DNA from: Parelaphostrongylus tenuis
Taxonomy: Eukaryota > Nematoda > Chromadorea > Rhabditida > Metastrongylidae
Direction: 5' to 3'
Length of the DNA stretch: 64,000 nucleotides
NCBI GenBank assembly: GCA_019055375.1
Contig: JAHQIW010005383.1
Span: forward strand, 1 to 64,000
Numbering within the stretch: the first letter of the stretch is position 1; each line of letters opens with the position of its first letter. Shown piece after piece: positions 35,535-49,300 of the stretch. Below the pieces are notes generated by a model. The model ran no database searches. It saw only the letters and a program-made list of their open reading frames with translations, and was not told the origin of the DNA. Both the position numbers and the translations under genes were made by a program.

Positions 35535-36150
35535 TTATGGGTCGCAAAAATGAACGTAACGAAGTAGTTGAGCTGCACAAACCGAGAATGAAAACGGCCG
35601 ACATTTTCAACTGACTGGTTTGCGCCTAGAGAGCTGAGAAACATCTGAGAGAGATTGTAAGGATTGAGGACCGTCCTAAATGGTCATCCAACCACCTCAT
35701 CTACTCGGGAATACACTGAAAAGATCCACTAAAAAGTTTAACGATAATGGGAGCAGTCGCAGTGCAAAATGGCAAAGAAGCTCGGGATCAGCTAGTGAAG
35801 CGTCAAAAGCACTGTCAAAAATAAGCTGAAGCTACAAGGTTACAAGAACTCTCGTGTTTATTATCTAGACAGAAAGAGGAGAGAAGAACGGATTTCAAAG
35901 GCTCTCCCAATGATTGATTTCATAACTGGTGCTAGATTGCCGTAGGTGCTTTTTACGGATAGAAGAAATTCACTGTCGAGCCACTCTACAATTACCGGAA
36001 TCGACGTAAACTTCTCAAATAGGGTCACAAGCAATCCGCAGTAGCATTAAACCGTGGACCGCAGTCATTTTCCGGCCTCTGTGATGGTCTGAGCCGGCAT
36101 GTCATTAATGCTATTTTTATTTCCAGCAAATCATAAGAGATGATAGAAGA
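35535..36150 (+). pseudogene. Tc1/mariner-superfamily transposase relic
   Basis: Starts MGRKNERNEVVELHKPRMKT with a stop soon after. It then gives IEDRPK, MAKKLGIS, then KNKLKLQGYKNSRVYYLDRK and RREERISKAL, VLFTD, and HFPASVMV in shifted frames. This is the order expected of a transposase with helix-turn-helix, the first Asp (FTD) and the SVMVW strand. It lies just right of a (TA)n tract, fitting TA-targeted insertion. Confidence 0.82.
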
Positions 36151-37514
36151 GAGTTCAATCAAGCCAATTGTAGTAACGTCATTGCTGATCCTCCCTTCTA
36201 AAACCCCGTGCTTCGAGAGACAAGCCTGATACTCATTAAATTGTGATGTTTTTACGAGTGCTATTGAACATTTCTATGCTATCTTAACCATATTCATTTA
36301 TACTTCAATTGCACTTAGCCTTTATTTTTGATGTTAGAAGATTTATTCATTGCCGCAAACGACTAATAATTAAGTAATAAATCTCAACACTTTGTTCTTA
36401 AGATCAAAAACCACGATAAAAATTTTTCAGTATCGAAACTGTTTCATTCCATAAAACATCCCAAAGTCATGATTGTGATTGAAAATGAGAAATCTATCAA
36501 ATGTTTGTCAAAAATGATGGTGCACACTGTAAGCGATGCCATTTTATCAAGAATTCTCAATAATTTTTCAAATATTAGTCAACTCCTGTAGTTTTAACCT
36601 CTTTGAGTTACAAAAAGACCTTGTTCGATCGCTTTTGCGTACTAGATTCTCCTTATCCGCGTTTGTACTGTACTAAAAGCACATTTTATTGTGGTGATTT
36701 TCACACTGAATATTAGTTTACGCCCTCTACGTAGTCCTGAATGCCCTGAAAACGAGTTCATGCACGCGATCAAATTCTTAGCTCTCCTAATAACTCCAAT
36801 CTGACACGTCCAGGTGGCTAGACGTTCAGAATGTGTTTTAACAGACTTCCTTGATGCCTAACTGCTTCCGATGGATGCCGTATTCACCAAAGAGATTATT
36901 TCCTGCACTGCATGGTTTGTTTCGGTTTTTCCACCTAATAACAAATATTCAAGGCGATAGGAACGAGGATGAGTGGGAAGAGACGATCTAACTCTTATAA
37001 GGCGTGCGACAGAAATAAGAAGGTAGAGTTCGAAGCAAATTCATTTTTGTAGCTGACCTATTGAACACTGGTTCTTAAGATGTACTTCCTAGTGAAAATG
37101 CCTACGGAAATTTCTCTGTTAATATGTCGCTCCCTTATGGTAATAAAGTATTGTCTCCATCTAAATTTCACTATATAACTGCCAACAGAAACCTCGATGA
37201 GGTTTAAACATTGATCAAATCCTGAGGGCGAGGTGGATTGTTTCCCCGTTGTTATTACGCAATAAAAAGCTGAAAGCTTCCCCATTAACTAAACATAGTA
37301 ATAAAATCTCTACTTTTTAGCAAACGAATGACTACTATTAGTTTACTGAAAAAGCAGTATGCACAGTGTAACTGTACCTTTCTACGGAAGTGCTTCCAAA
37401 TTTGACCAATGCAAACACTGTCGATGCTTTCTCCGCCTGCATATTGAAATTCCCTCGTATATGTTCCTTATACGAATCTCACATTGTCTAAAATGTGTTA
37501 GAGTTAATTCTTCA

Positions 37515-37800
37515 TAGACTAAAGGATAAAAGGATAAAGATCTTGGCGTTGAACAAATTTCAGGGAGACGCCAAGCACTCGTCTTAAATTTTCAACTTCA
37601 TTTGAGGTGATTGAATGATTATCCGGCCTTTACAATAACTCACGGTAGCCTCCCGCTGAATCGAGTCAGTGCTGCTTATCCTCTTAGACAAGTCTGAGAC
37701 CAGTCTGGTATCGATTTAGCGATCCCGGAGGGATGGATGGCTTGGTGAGCCATGAGCGCTAGATCGAACCATTGACCTCGTGTGCGACGCAGACGTGTCT
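37515..37800 (-). repeat. tRNA-derived SINE, copy 3
   Basis: Minus-strand copy: GATCCCGGAGGGATGGATGG, the GAGCCATGAGCGC region and a TTATCCTTTTATCC tail. The tRNA-like head is partly eroded at the high-coordinate end. Confidence 0.8.
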
Positions 37801-39542
37801 TCATAAAATAGACGACAGGAATGCACATTAGGAGCTAGAAGTACGGTTTTTCCTAGGATGTACCCTTCGAATCATGGAGATTCATGAAACACACTGCATT
37901 CTCATTGCCTAAAATGCGTTCATATAGTCTACTCCTTCAAAATAATAAATTTGCTCAAATATAGAATCCAATTGTATGAGTACTAAAACTTCCAGTGTAA
38001 AGTTCAATCAACGAGCTACTAAATACAAAAGCAAAACGCAATCTTCTTTTCACTTACTACATCAAAACATAAAGCTTTTTTACAAACCAAGCTCAGAAGA
38101 AAAATCTGTATTTCTTAAGATACTGATTGATTACTAATAGTCCAATGAAAATATATTTCTGAGTAAAAAAAAAACGCAAGGAAACGGGCGCAATTCACTA
38201 AAGGTACCTGCAGTTCGCGTAATTGTAATAGGAAGTGTGAAATCTTTGGAACAACATCTCTCTAGCAATATTCAATACTTTGGCGGCAAAGTCTCCCTAA
38301 AATGAAATGAAAGATAATCTTCACTATAAAAAGCAAAAAGTCACCTGTGAAGCTGGGAAAAACTCCAATTGCAAAACGTTGATTTTTTTTTAGATAGTAG
38401 AACGTGTTATAAAAGTCTTTTTACAAAGTAAATTCGATATAAAAATCGGTATTTCTCAAGCTATTGCGTGACAACATGTGCTTGGATAAAATAGAAGAAA
38501 CGAATGTTATATGACAGCTGGAAATATTTTCCCTTTCACAACCAATGTGATTTTTTCTATAAAACATAGATCACTTTGCAATACAGGAGGACTCTCTTTA
38601 CTACACAATTTTTTATAGAATTTCCTTCTGTAATATTTCATCATTATGTCAAAGTTTGCTCAGGTCACAATTTCACGATATAATCCCATAGATTCCCCAT
38701 AGAAATAGATGTGAAGTTGGGACAGCTTACTACGAATGCGAAGGCAATTCTCTTTTTGGTCATCAGTTCGTGCCTTCAGAAGCTAAGCTTACAGTCAAAG
38801 TTTCCAGTTCTCAAGCTAGCGAATGATTGCTGTTAATCTGGTAGAAAGACTTTTTTTTTGAAAAGGATGAAAGCACCAGCACTTTCATATAATGTGACCC
38901 CAATCACAGCAATTCGTGATGAGAAATCAAGACATTAAAATCAAATAAGTGTTCTTTCTGCTAGGAATACGTTCGAAGTCCATTCAAAGATAGTCTAGAA
39001 AGAAAATTCAGTCAACAAAGAAATCTTACTATGTAATATAAAAAATCACTTCTGGAAGCTGAATAACGCACTTCAGAAGAAAAACTTTATCTTTTTTTCG
39101 TTAGAAGAGTGCAATATGAAAGTCCATCAAAAAATCAACCTTATTGCAATAATCGGTATTTTTAAGCTACCAAATAATTTTGAAAACATTTACTGTAGAA
39201 GAAGAAACAAGTGTCACATACTATAAATAAACTACCGTTCGAAAAGCTATGGTTCTTTCGTTGAAACAAAAGATGATTTTCGGCAAATGGACATTTTTAT
39301 AACCAAAAAACCCTTTATAGATGTCTCTTTTATAAGATTTCACCACTTAATGCCGATAATGGGCCCTTAAAACCTCAATAAACAAATTCTGTCTCCATAT
39401 AGGCGCGTTGATACAGGCCCGCCGCAGGATTGCCTACTAGCGCGGCTCACGCTATGTACCGAAAAAGGTACATGTGGTTGTCACGGGTTACTCAACACTT
39501 TGACGAGCACTTCATACACATAATATGTACATATCGTATAAT

Positions 39543-39703
39543 GGATATATATATATATATATATATATGCAAATGCATACATACCTCCATATCATTGTCA
39601 TCATTATTATCATTTTTATTATATCATTACATGTACATATTACGCTATGAAACGTGGTACTGTAATGCACTATTATATCGCATATATATATATATATATA
39701 TAT
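39543..39703. repeat. Paired (TA)n tracts
   Basis: Two TA runs (39547-39568 and 39680-39703) with ACATATA-type AT-rich sequence between them. The open frames over this region are low-complexity. Confidence 0.9.
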
Positions 39704-40109
39704 GCTTACCATATTTGTATATTATTACGATTTTGTATATAGGTACGCATGGAATTTGTGTAACATTTATATGTTCGAAACATTTTTCAAAGATTTCCAT
39801 AACATATATGAGATTTCTACACGTTTTTTCATTATGTTGTATGTATTGGATTCTTGACATTGCAATGTTGGTAATGACTGATGATCATATATTGGAGCTG
39901 CTGTGTGGTTTATAATGTCGTGAGATTATTGTAAGAAATTCAACTAAAAATGGACGGTTGTTTGCGAACTATCGAAAAAATTCTGTAAAAAGAAGTTTGA
40001 CTGAGTAAGTGTGCGAATAAACAAGAAAAAAATACTAATAACTCATGTCACGGTACTCTCCTTTTATAAAGAGATGAATAAAGATTCAATTCTTTTTGGT
40101 GAGTAAGAT

Positions 40110-40200
40110 TTTCAGAAGATTATTAGTAATCATTCGAAAGCATAAATCTCTGGCTACTGCGCTAATTGGCTGTTTTTTTTTAAAATATCAGTTTATAACA
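40110..40200 (+). repeat. Dispersed repeat R1 fragment
   Basis: ATTAGTAATCATTCGAAAGC and ATCTCTGGCTACTGCGC are R1 words. Fragment only. Confidence 0.45.
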
Positions 40201-41199
40201 CTATAAAGTTCAAAATAAAGTTATCTTTTACATCAGCTCTGCAATTCTACCATGACTTCGCTGTAGGCCCGAAGAGCACGTTTAGAGGAAATTTTATAGT
40301 ATCGGATTCATACGTTTGATGTAAAGCGAACGTATAAGTCTTTCTAAATTTACGACCAACAACTGCCCACTCGCATCCTTTTTCAGGTTAAATCTTTCGG
40401 GACAACGTGTGTCAAAGATGTTGCGCGAGCCTTATCGTGTTTTCCTGAACATGGTTTTATGCTAGACCATTCTACAGCTGAGAAAAATGAGGATATAATA
40501 CCACGTTTAGTCTTACAGACCTCTTTTCTAGTGAGTAGCGACAACGAAGAAAATATCACGCTTTTTTCCAGAGTGTGAAGCGCATGCTGCGCTCGTGTTT
40601 GCTTGTCTTTCTCGACATACAAAATTTTCGCTACACCTTTATTAATCATTCCATAGTTAAAAAACGCTAATTACGAAACTATTTCAAAAATCGAGTACAC
40701 CATTGAAATTGTCGGGATTTGTGCTGTGGAGTTTCTCGCTTCGCCCAGCGGAAAATGTCCAAATATGAAACATAATCTCATATTTACTGCAGCAGCCCAC
40801 GAATAGTTCTTTTCAGAAGCCGAGTGCACTATTGAGATGCTCTAGATTTGAGCTATCGACTAGTACTAAAACACTGAAAGCAGGATTCGCGTTTATCGCG
40901 AATAACTGGAACAGGATGCACATGACGAAAAAGCCGGGAAAAACTGTTGATTTGCAACACAAATAGCTTTAATTACAGTGTCGAGATGCAAATGAATTAA
41001 GGGACAACGCAACAGTACTTAAAGTCATAAGATTGAGCAAAAAACTCTCGTATAATGAAGGCACGTTTCCAACGGTCTCAGTCCTTATTTGTCGAAAAAT
41101 ATTAGGCTGCAGCAAAATCAGAAGGTTCATGAGCATGAAATTAGGCACTCGTGCTGATAGGCCTAGAAGGTAATTTAGTTATAAGTGGACAAATGAAAA

Positions 41200-41420
41200 C
41201 AACGCAAACTTTTCATAAAAGTGTTAGTAACCATTCGAAAGCTGAGGCTTCATGCTACAGCCCCACGTCGCCGCGTTTCGCAAAAGTTTTTTTTTTTGAC
41301 GTTGCTACAAGAGGAGATTTCTTGCATTGCAAACGCGCACATTTCGCGCCGGACAGAGCCCTTTCCTTGGATTATTATTAATTATTCAACGACGTTATCG
41401 TTTCTGATTCCAAAGCTGCG
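41200..41420 (+). repeat. Dispersed repeat R1 copy
   Basis: CATAAAAGTGTTAGTAACCA, GACGTTGCTACAAGAGGAGA and CGCGCCGGACAGAGCCCTTT match the 26.6-kb copy in order and spacing. Confidence 0.6.
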
Positions 41421-43128
41421 CTGATATCCTGAAAAGACTATTTCTTCGAAACGCAGCACATAAATTAAGCTGCAACGAAGCTGGTAATGAGTCGATTTCC
41501 CATGTGGGAGCTAGGGCGTTCCGCGCTATTCACGTGGGGCGCTAGCTGCAGCGGCCAGTGAATGGTTCTATGAACACGTAGAGAAGTATTACGGCAGCAG
41601 TCACGTGACAGCCACACCCTCCGCGACGTGAACTGGTCTTAGACCGTCCATTCTCACACATCGAGTTCAACTTATTCTACCTGCTGAGTTGCAGAGAAAC
41701 GTTCTTTCCAGCATATAAGCAATGCTAGTTTTGTGTGGAGATCACAGCGTTATAAAAGGGTGTTCTGAAAAGCCAGCGACGTGGGACAGCAGCCTCAATT
41801 CTCAGTTTTTGAACAACTCAGCTATCTCCAGGATCCCACGGAGAATTGTCTCGACCTATATTATCCGATATACATAGAAAAAAGGGAACCTCATGCAGCA
41901 GTGAGAACAACGAGCAAAATGTGCAAAGGTTTCTGCCAGAATGGTTACGAAAAAACAAATTACATGCAAAAAGAGATGGGATTCACGCAAGAAAATGTGA
42001 CTGCAGATCACGAATATGTAAAACGTGACATGTGAATGCTAAACAAATAAGATTTCTTTTGTTATGACCTAGCGGTCAATCTCAACCTCATGACTTTCTT
42101 TGATTGTCTTCGCCAAAAAAAAACGTGAAGAGTAGCAGAAATTTTTTTTGGGTTCGGTGGATTCATACAAAAGACGCCGCCATACTTCATACTAATTGCC
42201 ATTAAAGATCAGTAATCTGAGCCACTACATCGCTAAAAACACAGGGATCACGTCATTATCTTAACATCTTTGGCAAATTAACTTTTTTACCATCAATGAC
42301 CGACAAAGAGAATGAGAGATTTTCTTCAACACTGTTAGAATGAAGATAAGTGAGACAGGGAAAAGCGATTTTCAACCCTCAAATCCACATTCATTCAACC
42401 CGGTTGATGTTTCACATAAGCCCGGTACTGGACCGTGGATATTCAGTGGCTGTACATATTTGACACTATTACATGTTGTAAACTGAACAGTTCACCCAGT
42501 AGCAGTCTCTTTGGTTAGTTTAGAGATGTCTTGTGTCCAAAATCATACATAAATTGCGAAACGCCGATAATGGCGTTATCGAATCAAATAAAAAAGATTT
42601 TTACTTACGTTTATTTTGCCATGTTCTGTTTTGATAGAGCAAGTAGTCATTGAATTAGTAAGGACACTTGATCAGATTCAAGAGATTCCTAATTAACTAA
42701 GACGTAAGTCAAAAATATCATGGAAAGGCGAGAATAAGAGACATCAGATGATAGCACCAGATTGCAGTCAAATAGTAGTGTTTCTGTCGAGACGGAATTA
42801 CAGGATAGAATAATTCTTGCCAGATCTATGTAGAAGCACTACAAAGTTCACTTCATTCATAGTTCAATAGCAGTATGGAAACATCATCTCACCGAAGTGT
42901 TGCTGTTATGGAAACAAACTCACATTGATTGCGGTGTATTAATAAAGCTTGAGCGAGGAATGTGTTAAATCACAAGATTCATTCACCAAAGAAGGTGAAC
43001 ATGTATTTAATAGGCGTACTATGAATAACATACAAAACGGTGAGCAGAAAAGTATTCTAATAAATCACAAATAATTCGCTAACATGAACGTTCAGTACAC
43101 ACCCTACTATGAAGAACAGAATTTGATA

Positions 43129-43308
43129 TCAATATACCCATGAGACCGGTAACCACTGTGGACAAGCAGGCAGCTTCTCCGCGATGTTTTCCAATTGACT
43201 GATCGTTTCATCAATATCGTTATTCACAATAACGTAATCAAATAAATGACCAAACGCTTGACGCAGAATTTCCGATTCTCGCAGCAGTCGCTCCAGACTA
43301 CCATCAGG
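43129..43308 (-). CDS. lin-2: lin-2/CASK terminal exon
   Basis: Encodes [20 protein letters not shown], then [20 protein letters not shown], and ends [11 protein letters not shown] with a TGA stop at 43129-43131. The PVSWVY C-terminus is the conserved CASK end. The acceptor is TTCTAG. Confidence 0.98.
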   Translation of the reverse strand, partial: PDGSLERLLRESEILRQAFGHLFDYVIVNNDIDETISQLENIAEKLPACPQWLPVSWVY

Positions 43309-46300
43309 CTAGAATTGTCGAATATTGAAAAGATAGTGGCTTGTAGATGCATATGAGACTTACATCTTGGAGGCCTTGGAGGTTTGGTGCAGCAATGAAG
43401 ACTACGAAAGGGGCGTACTCTGCCGTTCTGAGCACCTCAACCAAAAGACGAATTTTCATTACTTTACCACTATACATTTGACTATATTACTACAGACGTA
43501 ATATTCGTATTGTACCTTAAGTGCCTGAGGCTCAACATCCAATATCGCAACTTTCCCACTTTTATGAATATTTCGTATGGTCTCCAGCTTCGTTCCATAC
43601 ATACCTGCAAGAAACGACTATGCATTCAATGAATCGTGTTCCATCGAAATTCGATTCTTTTTGGATATAAGGGGTCAAGATGTAGAAACGATCCCTCCTG
43701 GTAGATGAGAAGATTTCATAGAAGTACTAGAAATCATTCGAAAACTTAAATTTCTGGCTATAGCCGAGCGCAGTCACTCCTCAAAAAGACCTTATTGTAA
43801 CGCCGTAAACCTCAAAATAAAATTGTGCTTCACACGCGCATATTTCTCGGCGGACAGAGCTTCTTCTTTGGACTATTAGTAATCATGCGATAGCGTAATG
43901 TTTGCTGATGCCAACGTTGAGCTTTTTTTGAAAAGACAGTCTTTCTGCAGCAGCAGGGAAAACAAGTTCAATTTGCATACGCGAGAAAGTGGCCTTTGGC
44001 CAATTTACGGAAAACGCAATCAGGCGGCAGTGTGGGCTGACACAATGATCGATCGATTTCCAGTCGGTTTTATGAAAGTTTGATCTTTGTTATTCAATTA
44101 GGCATTGTTTTACTGCTTTAAAAGAAAACTCCACATAAAATGTATGACTCTGCTACTAAAAGACTTAAGGCACTTTTATTTTGCCATGAATACGGATAGA
44201 TCATTATCATTATGATTAATTCGATAGAATTCAGAGGGCCACAACGTCCTAATTGCTTCCAGCAGTGAGTCGAAGACATTCAAAGACTACGAGATTTTCT
44301 CTACAGGCCCATATGCTTGAAAATCGATCGATCATCGCGTTAGCCCACCTTGTCGCCTCACCCACAGGCCCGCAAATTGGCCAAAGACTGCTTGCTTGTG
44401 TAAGTGATTTCAACTTATTTTCCCTGCCCCACTGCAGAGGAACGGTTTTTTCAGAAAATAAGCGTAGCGTTGGAATCAGCTCAAATTAGGCCATCTGGTG
44501 ATCATTAGGAGTCCTAAGAAAGCTCTGTTTTGCGATGAAAATGCGTGTGTGAAACACGAGGGATTTCCTCCTCTAACAACGTAAAAAAAAGCCTTTTTGG
44601 AAAATCAGGCAAGTGGGCTACAAGCAGAGTTAAGCTTTCGAATGATTACTAAACTTCTATGAAAAGTTCCTGCTTGACGAATGAGGTCGGATATTCATCT
44701 TGTTCCCTGTAAACGAAAAGAACCGAAATTCATTTTGTAGAATAGTCCATTAAAACACATACTCTCTTCGTGAGTACCATACTCAAGATATTCATTGTTT
44801 TGTATGTCGGCAAGCATTTGGTCGTTCGAAACAAAAAAATAATGTTTTCCATCAACTTCGTCTTTCCTTGGAGGCCTCGTGGTGTCTGTAAATTAGAAAA
44901 TCGCAGTTATTCCCATACTGTCACAGCGATAAGTGGGTTAGTCACTGTGACACACGTGGTATCGGATATGCAAATCTGGTAGGATGTCTGTGAATCAAAG
45001 TGTTCTTGATATGCCTCCGTCCTACACCATGAGCGCCTAGTAACACCAGTGTTTTCCTACGAAACTGTGATAGACGCATCACCTGGAATTTGCCATAATT
45101 GGGATACATTACCGCACACGCATTTACACTAAAATTGAAATGCACGCACACCTCTTCATAAGTGACGAGATCGAGTTGATCAAATAATGCTGAATGCTTC
45201 TGGAGGTATTTTGTTGTGTAATACTTTTTTCTTCTATTAAACCACATACAATGTGCTAAAAAAGTAAATGACGGAAAATAATTTCACAAAAATAAAAAAA
45301 AAGATTTTTAAAAAAAAAGAGTTCAAAAGAGTTCATTCTGTTAGACGGCACGGAACGAAGAAACGATCTCTTTCGCTGAAAAAGAACTTTCATACGAGTG
45401 TTAGTTATAAATTGAAAGCTCAAATTTCGGACTACTGCGTTGTGTGCTTGTTTTTTGGAAGGCCTTAAAAACGCTGCATAATTTTGAAAAAATTAGGTTT
45501 CACATCCATCGCACATTTATACAGTTATTTCGCTTAAAGCACGAAAAGCATATGAACATGTAAAGAAAATCTTTTAGTTCGGAGTTATACGTTTTACCTA
45601 GAGCTAACAAAGCGGAGAAAATCTTAAAATCAATAACAACAATCGTACTATACATGTGAACCGCGCCTGCGTGGTCTATCGACCGCACGTTATCAATCCA
45701 CAGTCACTACACGCTCAACCTGCAAGTGAATACGCGGGGTATTGAAGCTTAGTCCATGCTAGACTACAGTGAAACTATCTTTTCAGAAAGTAATTACGGC
45801 GTTGAAATCGTCGAAACTTACGCTATTGATTAGTCATGTATAATTAACGAAAAAGCTCTGTCCTTCAAGAGATACGCGTGTGCGACAGTCTTTTGTGTTT
45901 GCTACAACTGTAAAAAAACCTTCCTTGAAAGCAAACAGATTTTTGAATTTTTCGAAATTTAAGCTATTGAAAGTCCATTAGCAGTTCAACGAGAGTTTTG
46001 TCCAGGTAAGCATGATAATGATAAAAAGCGCAGCGCGAGTGACGCTTATTATCTCGAATGCTAAAGTGTTGCGAAAAGACTTTTCCAAAAATTGGCCACG
46101 CAGCGCAGCAACTCAAAATTAAAGCTTTGGATTGATTATTAGCATTCCCATGAAAGGTTCCTGTTCAACAGAAAGGTTGTTTCTTTATTCTGGATCGTCT
46201 AACGGAAAGGAATCTCCAAAGTCTATGAAACAGCCCTCGAATCAGTTATTACGACTAAAATTGTCAACAATCATATCAATAAACGAATTTTAAATATTTA

Positions 46301-49300
46301 TCCATACAGCAAACGTACATTGGTCCTTAGCCCGTTCCATAGCAAGACAAGCGGTCCTCCACTCTTGAAGTTCAGGTGAAGGGATCAAGCCAGCAACATG
46401 GCCGGAAGCCAAAGATGATGTTCCAAGAGAAGGGAAACTAGACACAAATCGTGCTTGCCACCAGTTATGGTCGTCTTTTGAAATTACCTATAAGGGATTA
46501 TAAGCTGGTTACCTTTTCGGATAGTCTTGGTTTTTCTTCACTACCTTACCTGAAGTACATCACCCGTTTTAAAAGGTACGCCTGCTTGTGGACACGGAAT
46601 AAGGTCGTCTTGCGAGGGGTCGTAATCAAATTGCGCACGAACAAAAATTTCACAAGCTGGAGGAGCAGATCGATACGATGGTACTATTTTGAAGGTCACC
46701 TGAATGTCTCCTAGTGAACAACGGAGCTCTTTTGATACATAGAGCCATCCAGACAGGAAAACAAATCTATGCACGCTTACCTGCCCACGAGCTTCTCTCA
46801 GCATTTGTTGGAGCGATTCAACAGGTCGATTGTTTACGGATACACCATCAATCTCTCGAATTTCGTCGCCAACATGCAAAGTTGCTAAAGGAAAAGCTTT
46901 TTTTCCTTAATAAAAGCAAATCAAAGGTTTTTCGATAATTATTTTAGCTCTCCACATCTCATTTTTCAAATCTTACATAGAAATTTCCCAATATCATCCA
47001 TTATCGCTATCATCCAAAATTTGAACTTAACAGCTGATACAAACTCCTGAGCATAGATTCGTCAAAAGCATTGTACTTATATCAAATTTGAAAAAAAAAC
47101 TGATCAGTTGACTTTAATACGATGTCCATCAATATTCACAAATGAGTTAGTGACTTTATATACGGTTGAAGGATAGCCAAACATAAATAAACGCAGAACC
47201 CAAACAAACTAGAAAATTTTTATGTCACCTTGTCTATGAACCATTCCACCGTGCATTATGCGAGCCACAAAACATCTTCCGTCTTCAGTGACCTGAAATT
47301 CGATGCCCTACAATCTCACCATTCGACCTCTTCTTTTTATTGACGTTCTTATGGAACAAACCTTCAACGTAATTCCCATAGGCTCCTCAGTGTCCTTCTG
47401 GAATTGGACCACTCGAATCCTTGAAATGGAGCCCATCAACAGCTCCTCGTCATCATCACCTATTTTGATGTAATTGGTTAAATCATATTAATTTGGCACA
47501 ATCGACGCACCGCACCAAACCTATTTTTCGGTCATTACAATTTAATAGTAATCTGACAATAAACAGCAAATTTTCTCTAACTAGAAGAAATTAGAGGTTG
47601 GTAACATGATATAGAAAATACTTCGATCCATCGCTTTATAGCTGTCGATAATATGCACCAATATACAACGCTATTACTTCGCGGTATCATGTTCATCATA
47701 AAAGGATAAGAAGTAAAGCTGTCAACGTTCAGTGGTACCTGAAAGAGGTGCCATGCATTCTTCTTCAACTTGGCTTCTTCCGAGGTAATTGAATGCATAC
47801 CTGGCCTCTACAATGACACGCGATAGCCTTTTAATGTATCGAGTTAGTGCTGCTTATCCTCTCAGGCAAATTTGGTACCAATTTACCGACTCCGAAGGGA
47901 GGATGGATGGCCTGGCGAGCCATGAGCGCGAGATCGAACCATCGACCTTGTGGGGGACGCAAAGCACTTCTAACTATTACGTCAGCTGCGATTTTTGATT
48001 AACCATACAAATACAAAACAACTGAAACCTGAAATTGTTCCGCAACTTATGCTGTGGATCGCGCTCTATTCTTGTATATCGCACGCTGTGTAGAATAACT
48101 AAGATTTACACCACTAGAATTGAGATGATAGTCGATCAACATTCAAATTTCTGGTCAGTGAACTCGTTTGGAAGCGATTTACGAATATTTTAAGGTGTAA
48201 ATAGAACTTTTCTCCAACAAGGTTCAATAAATCATCTTTGTCGTACAAGCTAACCATTTACTACAAAATTTTTAGCAAAAACGTTTTGTACTATCATATT
48301 AATCATTGGAAAAAATACAATTTGAAATCAATATCTACAGCCCCGCCGGCGTACCCATCGAAGTCAGTGCGCATAATCACAAAACCTGGGATGATTATAG
48401 GTAAACAATAAAAAGAAACCTGTAACTGATGTAGGCAAAAATTCATCGACAGATGTACCAGCTCGTTTGGCTCCTAGAGGAAGTACACCACCATTCAAAT
48501 ACGAATTTGAAAGACCGGCCTGAAAAAGCACACTTAGATGATAGAGGTCCGCTATAAGTCTATCGATGCATTATTTATTGTCTTCCTATCAAACGAATTC
48601 GGCAATTTGGTAACCACAAAATCATAAAAAGCTTGATTACCGCGGCGAGTGGGTCGACTCAATCGAATCAAGCACCATATGTGTTTAACATAGAGGTCCA
48701 TAACATCTGTTATACTCGGCCTACACACATACACATATATATATATATATATATCTATTTATTTATTTATATTTATATATATTCAAATATACATATTTAT
48801 ATACATATATATGTACATGTACATACATACGCGCATATACATGCATATGCATACATAGGTATATATATATATATATGTATTGTATAAATACATATATGCA
48901 TATATACATATATACACATATACATGCTTCACTTTCCAAGCGTGCATCTCATATAGTTCAAATCAGTTGCAGTTTTCCCTGAACTCATGAGGATGAACTT
49001 GATTGTTAAAGTGCACCTGTGATGAAGAGGGAGCATTATGAGAATTCTCGTCTTTGTCGTCTCCTTCATAAACCTCTGAAATAACGACGTCATGAGCTTG
49101 AAGACATGCCTGAAATTATTCGCATCCGATTTCATCATTATATTTATTCCTATTTTGATTATCTATCCAATCCATGTGGAATAGTTACGACGACAAATCT
49201 GACTTTTCCCGTAGATCCATTAGTAGGAAACTCGAAGTTCATGTGTTCTTTCATAATTAAAATCTTGTTGAGATTCAGAACACACTTTTTCACTTATCAT

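Larger units (their letters stand above)
36160..43128. other. Intergenic region downstream of lin-2
   Basis: Apart from SINE copy 3, TA tracts and R1 copies, I see no exon on either strand. Short frames near 41781-42035 begin in R1-derived sequence. The 3' UTR of lin-2 would start below 43129, but I could not place a poly(A) signal with confidence. Confidence 0.35.

Noticed and set aside
39430..39915. 161-codon plus-strand open frame
   Set aside because: Dominated by IYIYIYI translated from (TA)n tracts; low-complexity shadow.
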